Positions 1-10,931 are shown, counted from the first letter of the stretch. The stretch: DNA of 64,000 nt from Pelomonas caseinilytica (GCF_021353235.1 NZ_JAJTWT010000007.1:124001-188000), one strand, 5' to 3'. Notes: generated by a model not told the origin, from the letters alone. A program made the numbers and translations.

Positions 1-2222
1 CGCCCGGTGGACAGGCGCTCGACGCCCCAGCGCAGCACCCAGCAGCCGGCGTCGTACTCGAAGCCCATGACCGAATCGGTCAGCCGCTTGTCGCGCAGCG
101 AGTACTGCACGCGCCCGGCGCTGTACCAGGCGCCCCCGCAGGACTTGCTGTCGGCCCCCCGCGAGGTGACCGGCGTCCCGTAGATCGGCCACTGCCAGGC
201 CAGCTCCACCTGCTCGCTCTGCGCGCGGGCATAGCGGTAGGCCATGCTGACCGTCTTGAACGGCCCCGGCGAATACCGGGCCCGCATGACAGAGCGCACC
301 GAGCGGTTGGTCTCGGGGTTGAACTCCAGCGTGCCGTCGGCCCACCACTTCTCGTCGAGATGGGCCGCCGCAGCCAGCAGCAGGTCGGAGAAGCGCTGGG
401 TGACGGGCTGGCCGTCGGGCGTGACGAACTGGTCGCGGAACAGGAAGCGCTGCACCGCGCCCAGGCGCAGGATCTCCTCGCCCTGGGCCGCGCTGACCCA
501 GCGGCTGGTGGCGCCGACGCTCACGGCATGCAGGTCCGACACCCGGTCGATGCCCGAGAAGGGGTTATCGGTATAGATGGAGTCAAAGTTGAAGTCCTTG
601 GCCGCGGCGTCGAAGTTGGGCAGGTTGGCCTGGTCGCGGAAAGGCGTGTTCACGTAGAGCAGCCGCGGCTCCAGGCTCTGGCGCATGTCGCGGCCGAAGA
701 GCGTGGTGTCGCGCTCGAAGACCCAGCCATGGTCGATGCTCAGCGTCGGAATGACGCGGCCCATGCGGCGGCGGCCGTCCGCCTGGGGGCGGTCCAGGTC
801 GTAGGCCGCGGCATTGACGGAAACGCGCGGAATGAACCACCAGGCCTCGCCGCCCACCGGCGCGGCCACGTGGCCCAGGGCATGCACCCGCTGGCCGCCG
901 CGCGCCTGGGCCGCCAGGGCCGAGCCGGGCAGGTCGAAGCGGTTGTACTCCAGCTCCAGCCCGCCCTCCAGCCGCGCCTTGCGGCCCCAGGGGCGGAAGC
1001 TGTCGAGCACCGCCTCGTCGGCCGCCGTCGTCACGCGCACGCCGATCTGCGGACTGCGCTGGTAGGGCGAGTCGAACTGGGCGAGGGCGTCGGTGCCCTG
1101 CAGGGTCTGCCAGCGCTGCAGCCGGGCGTAGGTGTCGATGACGCCCCAGGAGAGCTCGCGCTGCCGGCTGATGTTGAAGTCGCTGGCCAGCAGCCGCGGC
1201 GTCTGGCTCTCGACGCGGCGCGACATGTCCTTCCAGTAGTCGTCGTCGGACACGCGCTCGCTCTTGAGCCGGTAGCGCCAGTCGCCGAAGCGGCCGTCGT
1301 TGTTGAGCTTCAGGTCCCAGCGCGAATGGCCGAAGACGCGGTCGCTGGGCAGCAGGTCGAGGTTGATGCGGCCGGCGTGGCCGGGCTCCAGGTAGCGGAA
1401 CTCGCTGTCCAGGCCCACGCCGCGCTTGGTCATGACGAAGGGCGTGAAGGTCGCATCGCGCTGCGGCGCGATGTTCCAGTAGTAGGGCACGCCGAACTCG
1501 AGGCCGCTGCGGTTGTCCAGGAAGATGTTGGGCGGCAGCCAGCCCGACTTGCGCGCCGAGCTGAGCGGAAAGCTCAGCGACGGCGCCGCCAGGATGGGCA
1601 CGCCCAGGAAGCGCAGCACGGCACCGTCGGCCTGGCCTTCGTTGGCGGCCAGGTCCATGCGCAGCTGCCGGGCCGAGATCTGCCAGTCCGGCTCCTGATC
1701 GCCCGACGCCGGGCAGCTGCTGTAGGTGCCGCGGGTGGCGCTGATGTGCTCGTTGTCGATGAACTTGACGACGTCGGCCTTGCCGGCGCCGCCGGTGGCC
1801 GCCAGGAAGAAGCTCGGCGTCAGGAACTCGCCCTCGAAGCGGGCGACGTACATCTGCAGCAGCGGCCCCGTGAACACATTGCCCTGGTGGTTGATGCGCA
1901 CATGGCCTTCGGCCCGCGCCAGGTCGTCCACGACGTTGTAGTTCAGCTTGTCGGCGTTGAGCGTCAACTCGCCGTAGCGCAGCTCGACGCCGCCCTCGGC
2001 CTGGGCGCTCTGGTCGACCTGGGCCGACACCTTGCCCCCGCTGATCACCAGCGCCGGCTTGGCCGCCGACTTGGCCGGCGCCCCGAGCACGCGGCTACCG
2101 TGCAGCTTGAGCGCATCGTCGCTCGCGGCCTGCTGGGCCGAAGCCGAACCCCAGGCGCAAAGGGCCAGGGCGATCAGCGAGGGCAGCGGAGCGGGTGTCG
2201 GGAGGCGTGACGAGCGCGGCAC
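1..2222 (-). CDS. lptD: LPS-assembly outer membrane protein LptD, 3' end cut off by the window
   Basis: Reverse-strand reading frame open to the window edge, so the C-terminus is missing. The deduced protein starts with a signal peptide ending in ASA-QQA, has an N-terminal OstA/LptA-like jellyroll region (about residues 60-170), and then a long beta-barrel with typical LptD phrases such as GVPYYWNIAP and FLDNRSGLEFG. LptD inserts lipopolysaccharide into the outer leaflet together with LptE. I placed the start at a GTG (2222-2220) because it gives a compact signal peptide; an in-frame TTG two codons upstream is possible. It is divergent from the next gene, with about 100 bp between them. Confidence 0.93.
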   Translation of the reverse strand, partial: MPRSSRLPTPAPLPSLIALALCAWGSASAQQAASDDALKLHGSRVLGAPAKSAAKPALVISGGKVSAQVDQSAQAEGGVELRYGELTLNADKLNYNVVDDLARAEGHVRINHQGNVFTGPLLQMYVARFEGEFLTPSFFLAATGGAGKADVVKFIDNEHISATRGTYSSCPASGDQEPDWQISARQLRMDLAANEGQADGAVLRFLGVPILAAPSLSFPLSSARKSGWLPPNIFLDNRSGLEFGVPYYWNIAPQRDATFTPFVMTKRGVGLDSEFRYLEPGHAGRINLDLLPSDRVFGHSRWDLKLNNDGRFGDWRYRLKSERVSDDDYWKDMSRRVESQTPRLLASDFNISRQRELSWGVIDTYARLQRWQTLQGTDALAQFDSPYQRSPQIGVRVTTAADEAVLDSFRPWGRKARLEGGLELEYNRFDLPGSALAAQARGGQRVHALGHVAAPVGGEAWWFIPRVSVNAAAYDLDRPQADGRRRMGRVIPTLSIDHGWVFERDTTLFGRDMRQSLEPRLLYVNTPFRDQANLPNFDAAAKDFNFDSIYTDNPFSGIDRVSDLHAVSVGATSRWVSAAQGEEILRLGAVQRFLFRDQFVTPDGQPVTQRFSDLLLAAAAHLDEKWWADGTLEFNPETNRSVRSVMRARYSPGPFKTVSMAYRYARAQSEQVELAWQWPIYGTPVTSRGADSKSCGGAWYSAGRVQYSLRDKRLTDSVMGFEYDAGCWVLRWGVERLSTG

Positions 2223-2323
2223 AGGCGGCAAAGGCTCGGAGTAGGACTCGAAATCGGAGGATGCCGGGGCCGGCGATTCTTAGAATTTCATTATCCACGA
2301 GGCCCCCTGCCTCCCTGACTCCC

Positions 2324-2887
2324 ATGACATCTCCCCACGCCGAGCTGATCCAGGCCCTGCAGTCCTCCCCCGCCGACGCCGACCGGCTGATGCGCGCCGC
2401 CTGCGCCGAACTGCGCGGCCAGCCCCCGGCCCTCGTGCCGCCCGACCCCGGCGCCCTGCGTGCCGGCCTGGCGCGCATCGCCCTCGACGGCCTGGACGCA
2501 GGCCTGGAGGCCGTACTGCACCGCCTGGTCGACGACGCAGGCGAAGGCAGCGTCACCGACGGCCTCGCCGCCTTGCTGCGCCCGGCAGAACTGGCCTGGG
2601 ACGAGGCCCAGGAGATCGACTGGGCCGTGCGCCACTGGGAGGCCGCCCGCGCGGCCGGCCAGCTCGACGAGGAGCTGGCCGCCGACTTCGGCGACTACTG
2701 GCGGCGGCTGGAATGGAGCGCCCTGCGCCTGCACCTCGTGCTGCTGGGCCGGGGCCATGCCGAGGAGCGCCGGCTGCTCGCCCAGGTCGCCAAGACGGCC
2801 AGCCGCTACGTGGCCTTCGGGCCGCTGAAGCGGGCGATGGAGCTGCGCTTTCCCGAATTCTTCGAGCTGGGCTTCAGCCTGAGGTGA
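2324..2887 (+). CDS. Short AmgK-like protein (C-terminal part of an aminoglycoside-phosphotransferase-type sugar kinase)
   Basis: 187 residues from the ATG at 2324. Residues from about 75 on (SVTDGLAALLRP, EIDWAVRHWEAARAAG, DFGDYWRRLEW, LRLHLVLLG) resemble the C-terminal helical part of AmgK, the N-acetylmuramate/N-acetylglucosamine 1-kinase that usually sits divergently next to lptD in proteobacteria. The N-terminal half does not show the kinase phosphate loop or the HGD catalytic motif, and the protein is about half the usual length (330 or more). It may be a decayed or truncated amgK, or a diverged relative that no longer phosphorylates sugars. The family assignment is from remembered motif similarity, so it is only moderately sure. 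Confidence 0.5.
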   Translation: MTSPHAELIQALQSSPADADRLMRAACAELRGQPPALVPPDPGALRAGLARIALDGLDAGLEAVLHRLVDDAGEGSVTDGLAALLRPAELAWDEAQEIDWAVRHWEAARAAGQLDEELAADFGDYWRRLEWSALRLHLVLLGRGHAEERRLLAQVAKTASRYVAFGPLKRAMELRFPEFFELGFSLR

Positions 2888-2899
2888 CCCTGCAATGGA

Positions 2900-3847
2900 T
2901 CAGGGGCAGGTCGCGCAGCCGGCCGCCACCAGCCAGGGGTCCTTGTCCTCGCCGCCGAAGATCTCCAGCAGGAAGTCCAGGAAGGCCCGCGTGCGGGCCG
3001 GCACGTACTTGCGCGAGGGCATGCCCGCCCACAGCGTCGTGCTGAAGAGCCGCCACTGCGGCATCACCCGCTCCAGGGCCTGCTCCAGCAGCGCGTCCTC
3101 CACCATGAAGCTCGGCAGGCCGGCCACCCCCAGGCCGTGCAGGGCGGCGGCGTAGTTGGTGTCCATGTGGGTGGTGGACAGCGTGGCGCGCGAGGGCACG
3201 ATGGGCAGCGTGATCTCCTCCTGGCCGTCGCCGCGCTGCAGCGTCAGGCCGCGCATCATCGACGGCGTCGGCGGCAGCAAGGCGTCGTGCTGCTTCAGGT
3301 CGCGCGGGTGCTGGGGCCGGCCGCGCTGGTCGAGGTAGTCGGGCGAGGCGCACATGATGAACTCGCTGCGCGCCAGACGCCGGGCGATGAAATCACCATC
3401 GAGGGGCTCGCGGGCCAGCAGGATGGTGAGGTCGTAGCTGTCGTCCACCGTGTCCACCGGCCCGGGCGAGGTGATCTCCAGCGTGACATGCGGGTACTCG
3501 CGATGGAACTTGGGCAGGTGCTTGGCCAGTTGGTGCACGGCGATGGCCGGCGGGCACAGCACCCGCAGCAGCCCGCGCACCTCCTGCGTGGCCGAGGCCG
3601 CGAGGGCCGCCGCCTCGTCCACGTCGGCCAGGATGCGCCGCGCCCGCTCGAGGTAGGCCTCGCCGATCTCGGTCAGCGCCAGCCGCCGCGTCGTGCGGTT
3701 GAGCAGCCGTGTGCCGAGGTGATCCTCCAGCTCGGCGACCAGCCGGGTGACGACCGCGGGCGCCAGGTCCAGCGACCGCGCCGCCGCCGCGAAGCTGCCC
3801 TCGTCGATGACGCGGACGAAGACCTTGATGGCGCGGAGCTGGTCCAT
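2900..3847 (-). CDS. LysR family transcriptional regulator
   Basis: 315 residues. The N-terminal winged helix (MDQLRAIKVFVRVIDEGSFA, then AVVTRLVAELEDHLGTRLLNRTTRR) is a textbook LysR HTH with the usual linker helix, followed by a periplasmic-binding-like effector domain from about residue 90. It belongs to the subgroup that regulates small catabolic or detoxification genes. It lies 11 bp downstream of the M20 peptidase gene on the same strand, so both may be co-transcribed; the effector is unknown. Confidence 0.9.
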   Translation of the reverse strand: MDQLRAIKVFVRVIDEGSFAAAARSLDLAPAVVTRLVAELEDHLGTRLLNRTTRRLALTEIGEAYLERARRILADVDEAAALAASATQEVRGLLRVLCPPAIAVHQLAKHLPKFHREYPHVTLEITSPGPVDTVDDSYDLTILLAREPLDGDFIARRLARSEFIMCASPDYLDQRGRPQHPRDLKQHDALLPPTPSMMRGLTLQRGDGQEEITLPIVPSRATLSTTHMDTNYAAALHGLGVAGLPSFMVEDALLEQALERVMPQWRLFSTTLWAGMPSRKYVPARTRAFLDFLLEIFGGEDKDPWLVAAGCATCP

Positions 3848-3858
3848 CCTTCTCGACG

Positions 3859-5334
<1,476 letters not shown>

Positions 5335-5469
5335 GGCGGAACTCCTTGGCCGGTATCGCTGCGCTTGTGGCGCAAGCTCGTCAGTTTAGGCTTACGCGGA
5401 GGGCTTCACGCCGCTCCGTACAACTACGGGCGGCGTTCGCCATGTCGACGGCTTAGGCTCTCCGGCAAC

Positions 5470-6810
5470 ATGACGACACGACTGTTGCTGATCGCCGTGC
5501 TGGCGCTGCTCCTGGGCGGCTGTGCCTCCGGCCCCAAATTCACCGTGGACGACGGCCGCAGGGTCGACGAGACCCTGCTGGCCGGCATGCGTGCCTACGG
5601 CGCGGGCGAGCGCCTCATCCGCCCCGCCATCGCCCGCAGCGCCGCACTGCAGGACAAGGAGTGCGACAAGCAGTGGGAGCTGCCCTTCGCCGTGGCCACC
5701 AGTGCGGGCTGGAGCGCCGACGACCGCGTGGCCTGGGTGCGCGCCTTGCAGGTGGACGAGCGCCTCACCGTCATCGCCGCCACCCAGGATTCGCCCCTGC
5801 CCGCCGGCACCCGGCTCAACCGCATCGGCGGCCGCGCCAGCGACGACGGCGAGACCCTGCTCGAGTGGCTGGCCGAGGCCCGCGACGCCGGCCGCCCCTT
5901 CCACGTCGGCACGGCGGCCGGCAAGGACGCCCTCGTCACGCCCTTCGAGGTCTGCCGCGGCTACACCCGCTTCGCGCCGCCCAACACGCCCCAGCTGCAG
6001 GACTACCACTGGCTGCTGAGCCTGCACCCGCTGGAGGTGACCCAGGCCGAGCCCACGCCCGACGAGGCGCTGTGGCTGGTGCTGTGGACCCAGGGTCTGT
6101 CCGAAGAGGGCGGCGCGCGCATGAAGACCTACCACTACGCGGTCAAGATCGCCGGCACCCTCTACAACCTCGCCACGCTGGCCTCGGGCGTGAAGGCCGC
6201 CGCCGTGGCCGCCGACGCCGCCATCAGCGCCGCCAAGAGCGCCGCCGCCAACGTGGCCAGCGAACTCATCAAGCAGCAGCTCATCGAGCAGGGCAAGGCC
6301 CTGGCGGCGCAGAAGATCCGCGAGGGCCTGGTCGACGCCGCCCAGCAGTTGAGCCGGCAGCAGGTGCTCAACGTGATGCAGGCGGCGGCGGCCAACCGCG
6401 GCTCGCTGTCGGGCGTCTCGCGCATCGCCGCCACGGCCTTCGAGCGGGCCGACGCATGGGCCTTCACGCGCATGGCCGCTCTGGGGGCGCCGCCGCTGGC
6501 CGGCTTCACGCTGCACCAGAAGCTCGTCGAGCGCAGCCTCGCGGCCAACGCCCTCCTCTTCGACGCCGACCGCCTCGCGGCGCTGAACAAGGTCGCCGCC
6601 GCGCGCGGCTTCGAGGCCGAGGTCACGGCCATCCTCGGCGGCTACCGCGCCGACACCCTGGTGGCCGAGATCGGCGCCATGCCGCTGGCCTCGGCCCAGT
6701 CCAGCTTCTCGTTCGAAAGCACCGACGACCCCGGCGCCGGCCGCTACTCGCGCGGCCTCGTCGACGCCATGCTCGATCTGCCGGCCGAATCCGCGCCGAA
6801 GAAACGATGA
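5470..6810 (+). CDS. Outer membrane or periplasmic lipoprotein of unknown function
   Basis: 446 residues with a clear lipoprotein signal: MTTRLLLIAVLALLLGGC, with Cys18 as the acylation site in an LGGC lipobox. Residues 90-165 (the LNRIGGRASDDGE region) look like a small PDZ-like fold. A strongly Ala-rich helical stretch follows (about 235-310, many AAAVAADAAISAAK-type repeats) that could form a coiled coil or amphipathic helix. No HExxH or other catalytic motif is visible, so I do not call a peptidase. Its stop codon overlaps the start of the MORN-repeat gene (ATGA), which implies translational coupling and a shared task at the envelope. Confidence 0.75.
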   Translation: MTTRLLLIAVLALLLGGCASGPKFTVDDGRRVDETLLAGMRAYGAGERLIRPAIARSAALQDKECDKQWELPFAVATSAGWSADDRVAWVRALQVDERLTVIAATQDSPLPAGTRLNRIGGRASDDGETLLEWLAEARDAGRPFHVGTAAGKDALVTPFEVCRGYTRFAPPNTPQLQDYHWLLSLHPLEVTQAEPTPDEALWLVLWTQGLSEEGGARMKTYHYAVKIAGTLYNLATLASGVKAAAVAADAAISAAKSAAANVASELIKQQLIEQGKALAAQKIREGLVDAAQQLSRQQVLNVMQAAAANRGSLSGVSRIAATAFERADAWAFTRMAALGAPPLAGFTLHQKLVERSLAANALLFDADRLAALNKVAAARGFEAEVTAILGGYRADTLVAEIGAMPLASAQSSFSFESTDDPGAGRYSRGLVDAMLDLPAESAPKKR

Positions 6811-8546
6811 CACCGGCCGCCCTTCCCCGCCTTGCCCTCGGCCTGCTGCTCGCCGCGGCAGCGGCGCGTGCCCAGACACCGCCAGCCGAAGCCGCCAGCG
6901 CACCCGACCTGCCCGCCGCCGCAGTCGCCTCGCCCACGCCCACGCCTCCCAGCTGCGCCGCCCTCACCAGCCGCGCCCTCTCGGCCGACCTCAAGGCCGC
7001 GACCGCGCAGTCGCGCGGCGAGCCGCTGCAGGCCCTCGTCCGGCTCCACGACGAAGCGGTCACCCAATGGGGCGCCGCCATTGCGGGATGCGAAGGCCGG
7101 GCCCGCGAACGTGCCCAGCGCAACCTCGCCGACAGCCAGAAGAGCCGCGACGCCCTGGCCGAGAAGCTGCAGGCCGGCAGCCAGTGCGAGTCGGCCCACC
7201 ACGACGCCGCCGCCCTGCAGGACCTCGCCCGCAACGCCTTCGGCGAACGCCGCTTCGCCGAGGCCGCCAGCCTCTACCGCAAGGCCGAAGGCATGTGGGA
7301 CCTGGCCGTGGAGCAATGCAGCGGCAGCCAACAGCAGACCGCCCAGCGCCGCCGCGAGCAGAGCGAGATCGACGGCCACAACGCCGAGTTCTGCGCCCCG
7401 CCCTTCGAGCGGGCCCGCGAGTTCTCCACCCGGCTGCGCAATGGCGGCGCGGCCCTGCCGCTGGCCGAGCGCCAGGCCCAGAGCCAGATCGCCGAGACCC
7501 TGTGGCGCGACACGGCCAGGCTCTGCAAGGGCAGCGCCCAGGAACTGGCCCTGAACAATGCCCAGGCGCTGGCACGCGAGCGCGGCACGCCCTGGGTGGC
7601 GACACCGCTGCCGGGAGCCGCGCCGGCCGCCAGTCCCCCAGCCCCCGCGCTGGCCGCGGCGCCGAAGGCCGGCGGCACCCCTGCCGCAGCGGCGACCGCC
7701 GGTGCCACCGCAGCCACGGCCACCGCCCCGCTGCGCCAGGCCGCCGCCACGCCCATCGCCCCGCTGCCGGCCCCGGCCACCGCTGCGACAGCCGCCGCCG
7801 CGCCGCCTCCCGAGCCCAAACTCTTCGACCGCACGGCGGGCGACACCCGCTACGTGGGCCAGTTCGTCCGTGAGGATGACGACACCGTCACCGGCACCGG
7901 CCGCGTCGAGTGGAAGAACGGCGACGTCTACGAAGGCCCCCTCGTGCACAGCCAGCGCCAGGGCGTGGGCGAGATCCGCTGGGCCAACGGCCAGCGCTAC
8001 AAGGGCGACTGGGTGGCCGACCACGCCACCGGCCGCGGCCTGATGATGTTCGCCAACGGCAACCAGTTCGAGGGCACGCTGGTGGATGGCCAACCCGAGG
8101 GCGAAGGCAAGCTCACCTATGCCTCCGGCGACCTCTACACCGGGCAGATCCACCAGGGCCTGCCCCATGGCAAGGGCAGCTACGCCTGGACGAGCGGCCA
8201 GCGCTACGAGGGCGAGTGGGTCAACGACAAGCCCCAGGGCCGCGGCAAGATGCGCTTCACCAACGGCAACCAGTACGAAGGCCAGCTCGTGGCCGGCCTG
8301 CCCCAGGGCCAGGGCCGCATGGTCTTCCCGAGCGGCGACGTCTACGAAGGCCAGTTCGAGGCCGGCAAGGCCCACGGCGAAGGCAAGTACGCCTGGAAGA
8401 CCGGCGAGCGCTACGAGGGTGCCTGGGCGCGCGGCCTCAAGCACGGCCAGGGCATCTTCCACTGGCCCACCGGCGACCGTTGGGAAGGCGTGTTCAAGGA
8501 CGACGAGCGCACCGACGACGGCTTCATCATCCGCAAAGGCAGCTGA
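6807..8546 (+). CDS. Secreted MORN-repeat protein
   Basis: 579 residues. A signal peptide (LGLLLAAAAARAQ) precedes a helical region with regularly spaced Cys (about 45-250), an Ala/Pro-rich low-complexity linker (about 265-335) and then roughly nine to ten MORN repeats of 23 residues (units such as GDVYEGPLVHSQRQGVGEIR and GQRYKGDWVADHATGRG), from about residue 350 to the end. MORN arrays form elongated beta-ribbons used as scaffolds or lipid contacts. The ATG at 6807 overlaps the upstream lipoprotein stop by 4 nt. The two proteins probably act together in the envelope; the process is unknown. Confidence 0.88.
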   Translation: MTPAALPRLALGLLLAAAAARAQTPPAEAASAPDLPAAAVASPTPTPPSCAALTSRALSADLKAATAQSRGEPLQALVRLHDEAVTQWGAAIAGCEGRARERAQRNLADSQKSRDALAEKLQAGSQCESAHHDAAALQDLARNAFGERRFAEAASLYRKAEGMWDLAVEQCSGSQQQTAQRRREQSEIDGHNAEFCAPPFERAREFSTRLRNGGAALPLAERQAQSQIAETLWRDTARLCKGSAQELALNNAQALARERGTPWVATPLPGAAPAASPPAPALAAAPKAGGTPAAAATAGATAATATAPLRQAAATPIAPLPAPATAATAAAAPPPEPKLFDRTAGDTRYVGQFVREDDDTVTGTGRVEWKNGDVYEGPLVHSQRQGVGEIRWANGQRYKGDWVADHATGRGLMMFANGNQFEGTLVDGQPEGEGKLTYASGDLYTGQIHQGLPHGKGSYAWTSGQRYEGEWVNDKPQGRGKMRFTNGNQYEGQLVAGLPQGQGRMVFPSGDVYEGQFEAGKAHGEGKYAWKTGERYEGAWARGLKHGQGIFHWPTGDRWEGVFKDDERTDDGFIIRKGS

Positions 8547-8610
8547 GCCGGCTCAAGGCGCCGCGCAGGCCGGCTCGTGTACGCTCGCCGGATCACCCAG
8601 GAGGAATCCC

Positions 8611-8802
8611 ATGATCAAGAGCCTGCTCACCGCCACCGCCCTCGCCGTCGCCCTTGCCGCCCCGGCCGCCCAGGCCCGCACCGTCAAGCACCACAGCCAC
8701 GCCACCAGCGGCGTCAAGGCCCAGGCCACCACCAAGAAGACCAGCAAGGCCAAGCCCAAGAAGCACGCCGCGAAGAAGTCGACCCACCGCAAGAACGCCT
8801 GA
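8611..8802 (+). CDS. Small Lys/His-rich secreted protein
   Basis: 63 residues: a 22-residue signal peptide ending AQA, then a basic tail of repeated Lys, Thr, Ala and His (TVKHHSHATSG, KKTSKAKPKKHAAKKS). A good ribosome-binding site (AGGAGG at 8600) lies 5 nt before the ATG. Proteins of this size and composition are common in Burkholderiales and are usually annotated only as hypothetical. A role in binding nucleic acid, acidic polymers or metal (the His pair) is possible, but nothing in the sequence decides it. Confidence 0.7.
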   Translation: MIKSLLTATALAVALAAPAAQARTVKHHSHATSGVKAQATTKKTSKAKPKKHAAKKSTHRKNA

Positions 8803-8823
8803 ACGAGACTCCACCAACCGCGG

Positions 8824-9123
8824 CCTTGGCGCGCCGCGTCCAGCGGCGCCGCCGCCCCGCGGGCCGAGCGCCGGGCCGCTCCCAAGCCGGCCCACGGGCG
8901 ATGTGCAAGCGGCTCAGTGCCGCTTGCATCGCCGTCCCCTCGGGGGCTGAGGCCAGACACATCGCAAGGCCGGCTGAGCCCGGTCGCCACAGCCGACCGC
9001 CTTGGCGCGCCGCGTCCAGCGGCGCCGCCGCCCCGCGGGCCGAGCGCCGGGCCGCTCCCAAGCCGGCCCGCGGGCGATGTGCAAGCGGCTCAATGCCGCT
9101 TGCATCGCCGTCCCCTCGGGGGA
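8824..9123. repeat. Two tandem copies of a GC-rich palindromic intergenic repeat
   Basis: Copy 1 covers about 8824-8946 and copy 2 about 9000-9123, offset by 176 bp and nearly identical. Each holds an outer inverted repeat (CCGCGGGCC with GGCCCGCGG, clearest in copy 2), a 16-bp stem-loop (8897-8933 and 9073-9109) and a short CCCC-TCG-GGGG hairpin. A diverged third copy lies at 47493-47590. This accounts for the 373-bp gap between the Lys-rich protein gene and metW. Reading frames that cross it are not genes. Confidence 0.85.
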
Positions 9124-9175
9124 CCGGCTGGACTCGCGCGCGTTCAGCTCCGCGAGGCCGGACGAGGGGCCCCAA

Positions 9176-9751
9176 CTACTCCCGTTCGAACTTGAACACC
9201 GCCACGCTCGCCCGCAGGTTGGGCAGCGTGCGCACGACGCGGCCCTCCTGCAGGCCGAAGGCGTCGAGGATCTTCAGCCGGTTCTTGCGCGCCAGCACGC
9301 CGAAGTCGGTGAAGGTGCCCACGCGGATGTTGGGCGTGTCGTACCACTCGTAGGGCAGGGCCCGCGTGACGGGCATGCGCCCGGTCAGCACCTGCAACCG
9401 GTTGGGCCAATGGGCGAAGTTGGGGAAGCTGACGATGCCCATCTTGCCCACCCGGGCCGTCTCCTTGAGCATCTGCTCGGCATTGCGCAGGTGCTGCAGC
9501 GTCTCCAGCTGCAGCACGACGTCGAAGCTCTGGTCCTCGAAGATGGACAGCCCCTCCTCCAGGTTGCGCTGGATGACGTTGACGCCGCGCTTGACGCAGG
9601 CCAGCAGGTTGGCGTCGTCCAGCTCCACGCCGTAGCCGCTGCAGCCCTTGTGCTTGATCAGGTGGTCGAGCAGTTCGCCGGTGCCGCAGCCGAGGTCGAG
9701 CACGCGCGAGCCCGGAGGCACCAGAGCCGCGATGGCGGGGTCGAAGCTCAT
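9176..9751 (-). CDS. metW: Methionine biosynthesis protein MetW
   Basis: 191 residues, class I SAM-dependent methyltransferase fold with motif [13 protein letters not shown] (residues 17-28) and the MetW-typical segments [18 protein letters not shown] and [13 protein letters not shown]. MetW is always partnered with MetX and is needed for homoserine acylation in proteobacteria of this type. Its ATG overlaps the metX stop by 4 nt (ATGA), so the two are translationally coupled. Full length. Confidence 0.95.
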   Translation of the reverse strand: MSFDPAIAALVPPGSRVLDLGCGTGELLDHLIKHKGCSGYGVELDDANLLACVKRGVNVIQRNLEEGLSIFEDQSFDVVLQLETLQHLRNAEQMLKETARVGKMGIVSFPNFAHWPNRLQVLTGRMPVTRALPYEWYDTPNIRVGTFTDFGVLARKNRLKILDAFGLQEGRVVRTLPNLRASVAVFKFERE

Positions 9752-10920
9752 ACCGCCACCCCCTTCAGCTTCAGCGCATCGGGGCGGCGCAGGCCCTCGG
9801 CGATGCGTTCGAAGTAAGCCCGCAGCACCCCGTGGTAGCGCGGGTCGTCGAGCAGGAAGGCGTCGTGGCCGTGGGGCGCGTCGATCTCGGCATAGGTCAC
9901 GTCGAGCTTGTTGTCGAGCAGGGCCTTGACGATCTCGCGCGAGCGCGCCGGCGAGAAGCGCCAGTCGGTCGTGAAGCTCGCCACCAGGAACTTGGCCCGC
10001 GCCTGCGCGAAGGCCCGCGCCAGGTCGCCGCCGTGCTCGGCGGCCGGGTCGAAGTAGTCCAGCGCCCGCGTGATCAGCAGGTAGGTGTTGGCGTCGAAGT
10101 AGTCGCTGAACTTGTCACCCTGGTAGCGCAGGTAGCTCTCAATCTGGAACTCGATCTCCTGCGTGCTGTAGCCGAGCGCGCCGCTCTTGAGCTCGCGGCC
10201 GAACTTCTCGGCCATGACGTCGTCGCTCAGGTAGGTGATGTGGCCGATCATGCGCGCCACCCGCAGGCCGCGCTTGGGCACCACGCCGTGGGCGTAGAAA
10301 TGGCCGCCGTGGAAGTCGGGGTCGGTGACGATGGCGCGGCGCGCCACCTCGTTGAAGGCGATGTTCTGGGCCGACAGGTTGGGCGCCGTCGCGATGGCGA
10401 TGCAGTGCGACAGCCGGTCGGGGTAGCGCAGCGCCCAGTCCAGCGCCTGCATGCCGCCCAGGCTGCCGCCCAGCACCGCCGCGAGCTTGAGGATGCCGAA
10501 GCGCTCGACGACGCGGACCTGGGCGTCGACCCAGTCCTGCACGGTGACGACGGGGAAGTCCGCCCCCCAGGCCCGGCCGGTGGCGGGGTTGGCGTGCATG
10601 GGCCCCGTGGAGCCGAAGCACGAGCCGAGGTTGTTGATCCCGATGACGAAGAAGCGGTCTGTGTCCAGCGCCTTGCCGGGGCCGATGAGGTTGTCCCACC
10701 AGCCCTCGCTCTTGGGCTGGCCCGCGTAGGTGCCGGCGACGTGGTGGCTGGCATTGAGCGCATGGCAGACCAGCACCGCGTTGCTGCGCTCGGCATTGAG
10801 CTGCCCGTAGGTCTCCACCATCAGGTCGTAGGGGCCGAAGGTGGCGCCGCTGCGCAGCGGCAGCGGCTCGTCGAAATGAAAACTCTGCGGCGACACGTCG
10901 CCGACGCTGCGGCCCGTCAT
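9748..10920 (-). CDS. metX: Homoserine O-acyltransferase MetX (probably succinyltransferase)
   Basis: 390 residues, alpha/beta hydrolase fold. The nucleophile elbow is GGSLGGMQ (Ser153); the Asp and His of the triad lie in the C-terminal third ([11 protein letters not shown] holds the His). It activates homoserine for methionine synthesis in the cytoplasm. Beta-proteobacterial MetX enzymes with a MetW partner are usually O-succinyltransferases despite the acetyltransferase name; the acyl donor cannot be fixed from sequence alone. First gene of metXW. Confidence 0.95.
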   Translation of the reverse strand: MTGRSVGDVSPQSFHFDEPLPLRSGATFGPYDLMVETYGQLNAERSNAVLVCHALNASHHVAGTYAGQPKSEGWWDNLIGPGKALDTDRFFVIGINNLGSCFGSTGPMHANPATGRAWGADFPVVTVQDWVDAQVRVVERFGILKLAAVLGGSLGGMQALDWALRYPDRLSHCIAIATAPNLSAQNIAFNEVARRAIVTDPDFHGGHFYAHGVVPKRGLRVARMIGHITYLSDDVMAEKFGRELKSGALGYSTQEIEFQIESYLRYQGDKFSDYFDANTYLLITRALDYFDPAAEHGGDLARAFAQARAKFLVASFTTDWRFSPARSREIVKALLDNKLDVTYAEIDAPHGHDAFLLDDPRYHGVLRAYFERIAEGLRRPDALKLKGVAV

Positions 10921-10931
10921 GGCCTCACTCC

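Noticed and set aside
360-2210. 616-codon plus-strand open frame opposite lptD
   Set aside because: It is the antisense shadow of a clear LptD reading frame in very GC-rich DNA and has no family features.
5392-6903. 503-codon minus-strand open frame
   Set aside because: Antisense of the lipoprotein and MORN genes; low-complexity Gly/Ala/Arg composition typical of a shadow frame.
8824-9123. Tandem repeats considered as a CRISPR array
   Set aside because: Only two copies, about 120 bp each, with strong internal hairpins and no unique regular spacers; no cas genes nearby.
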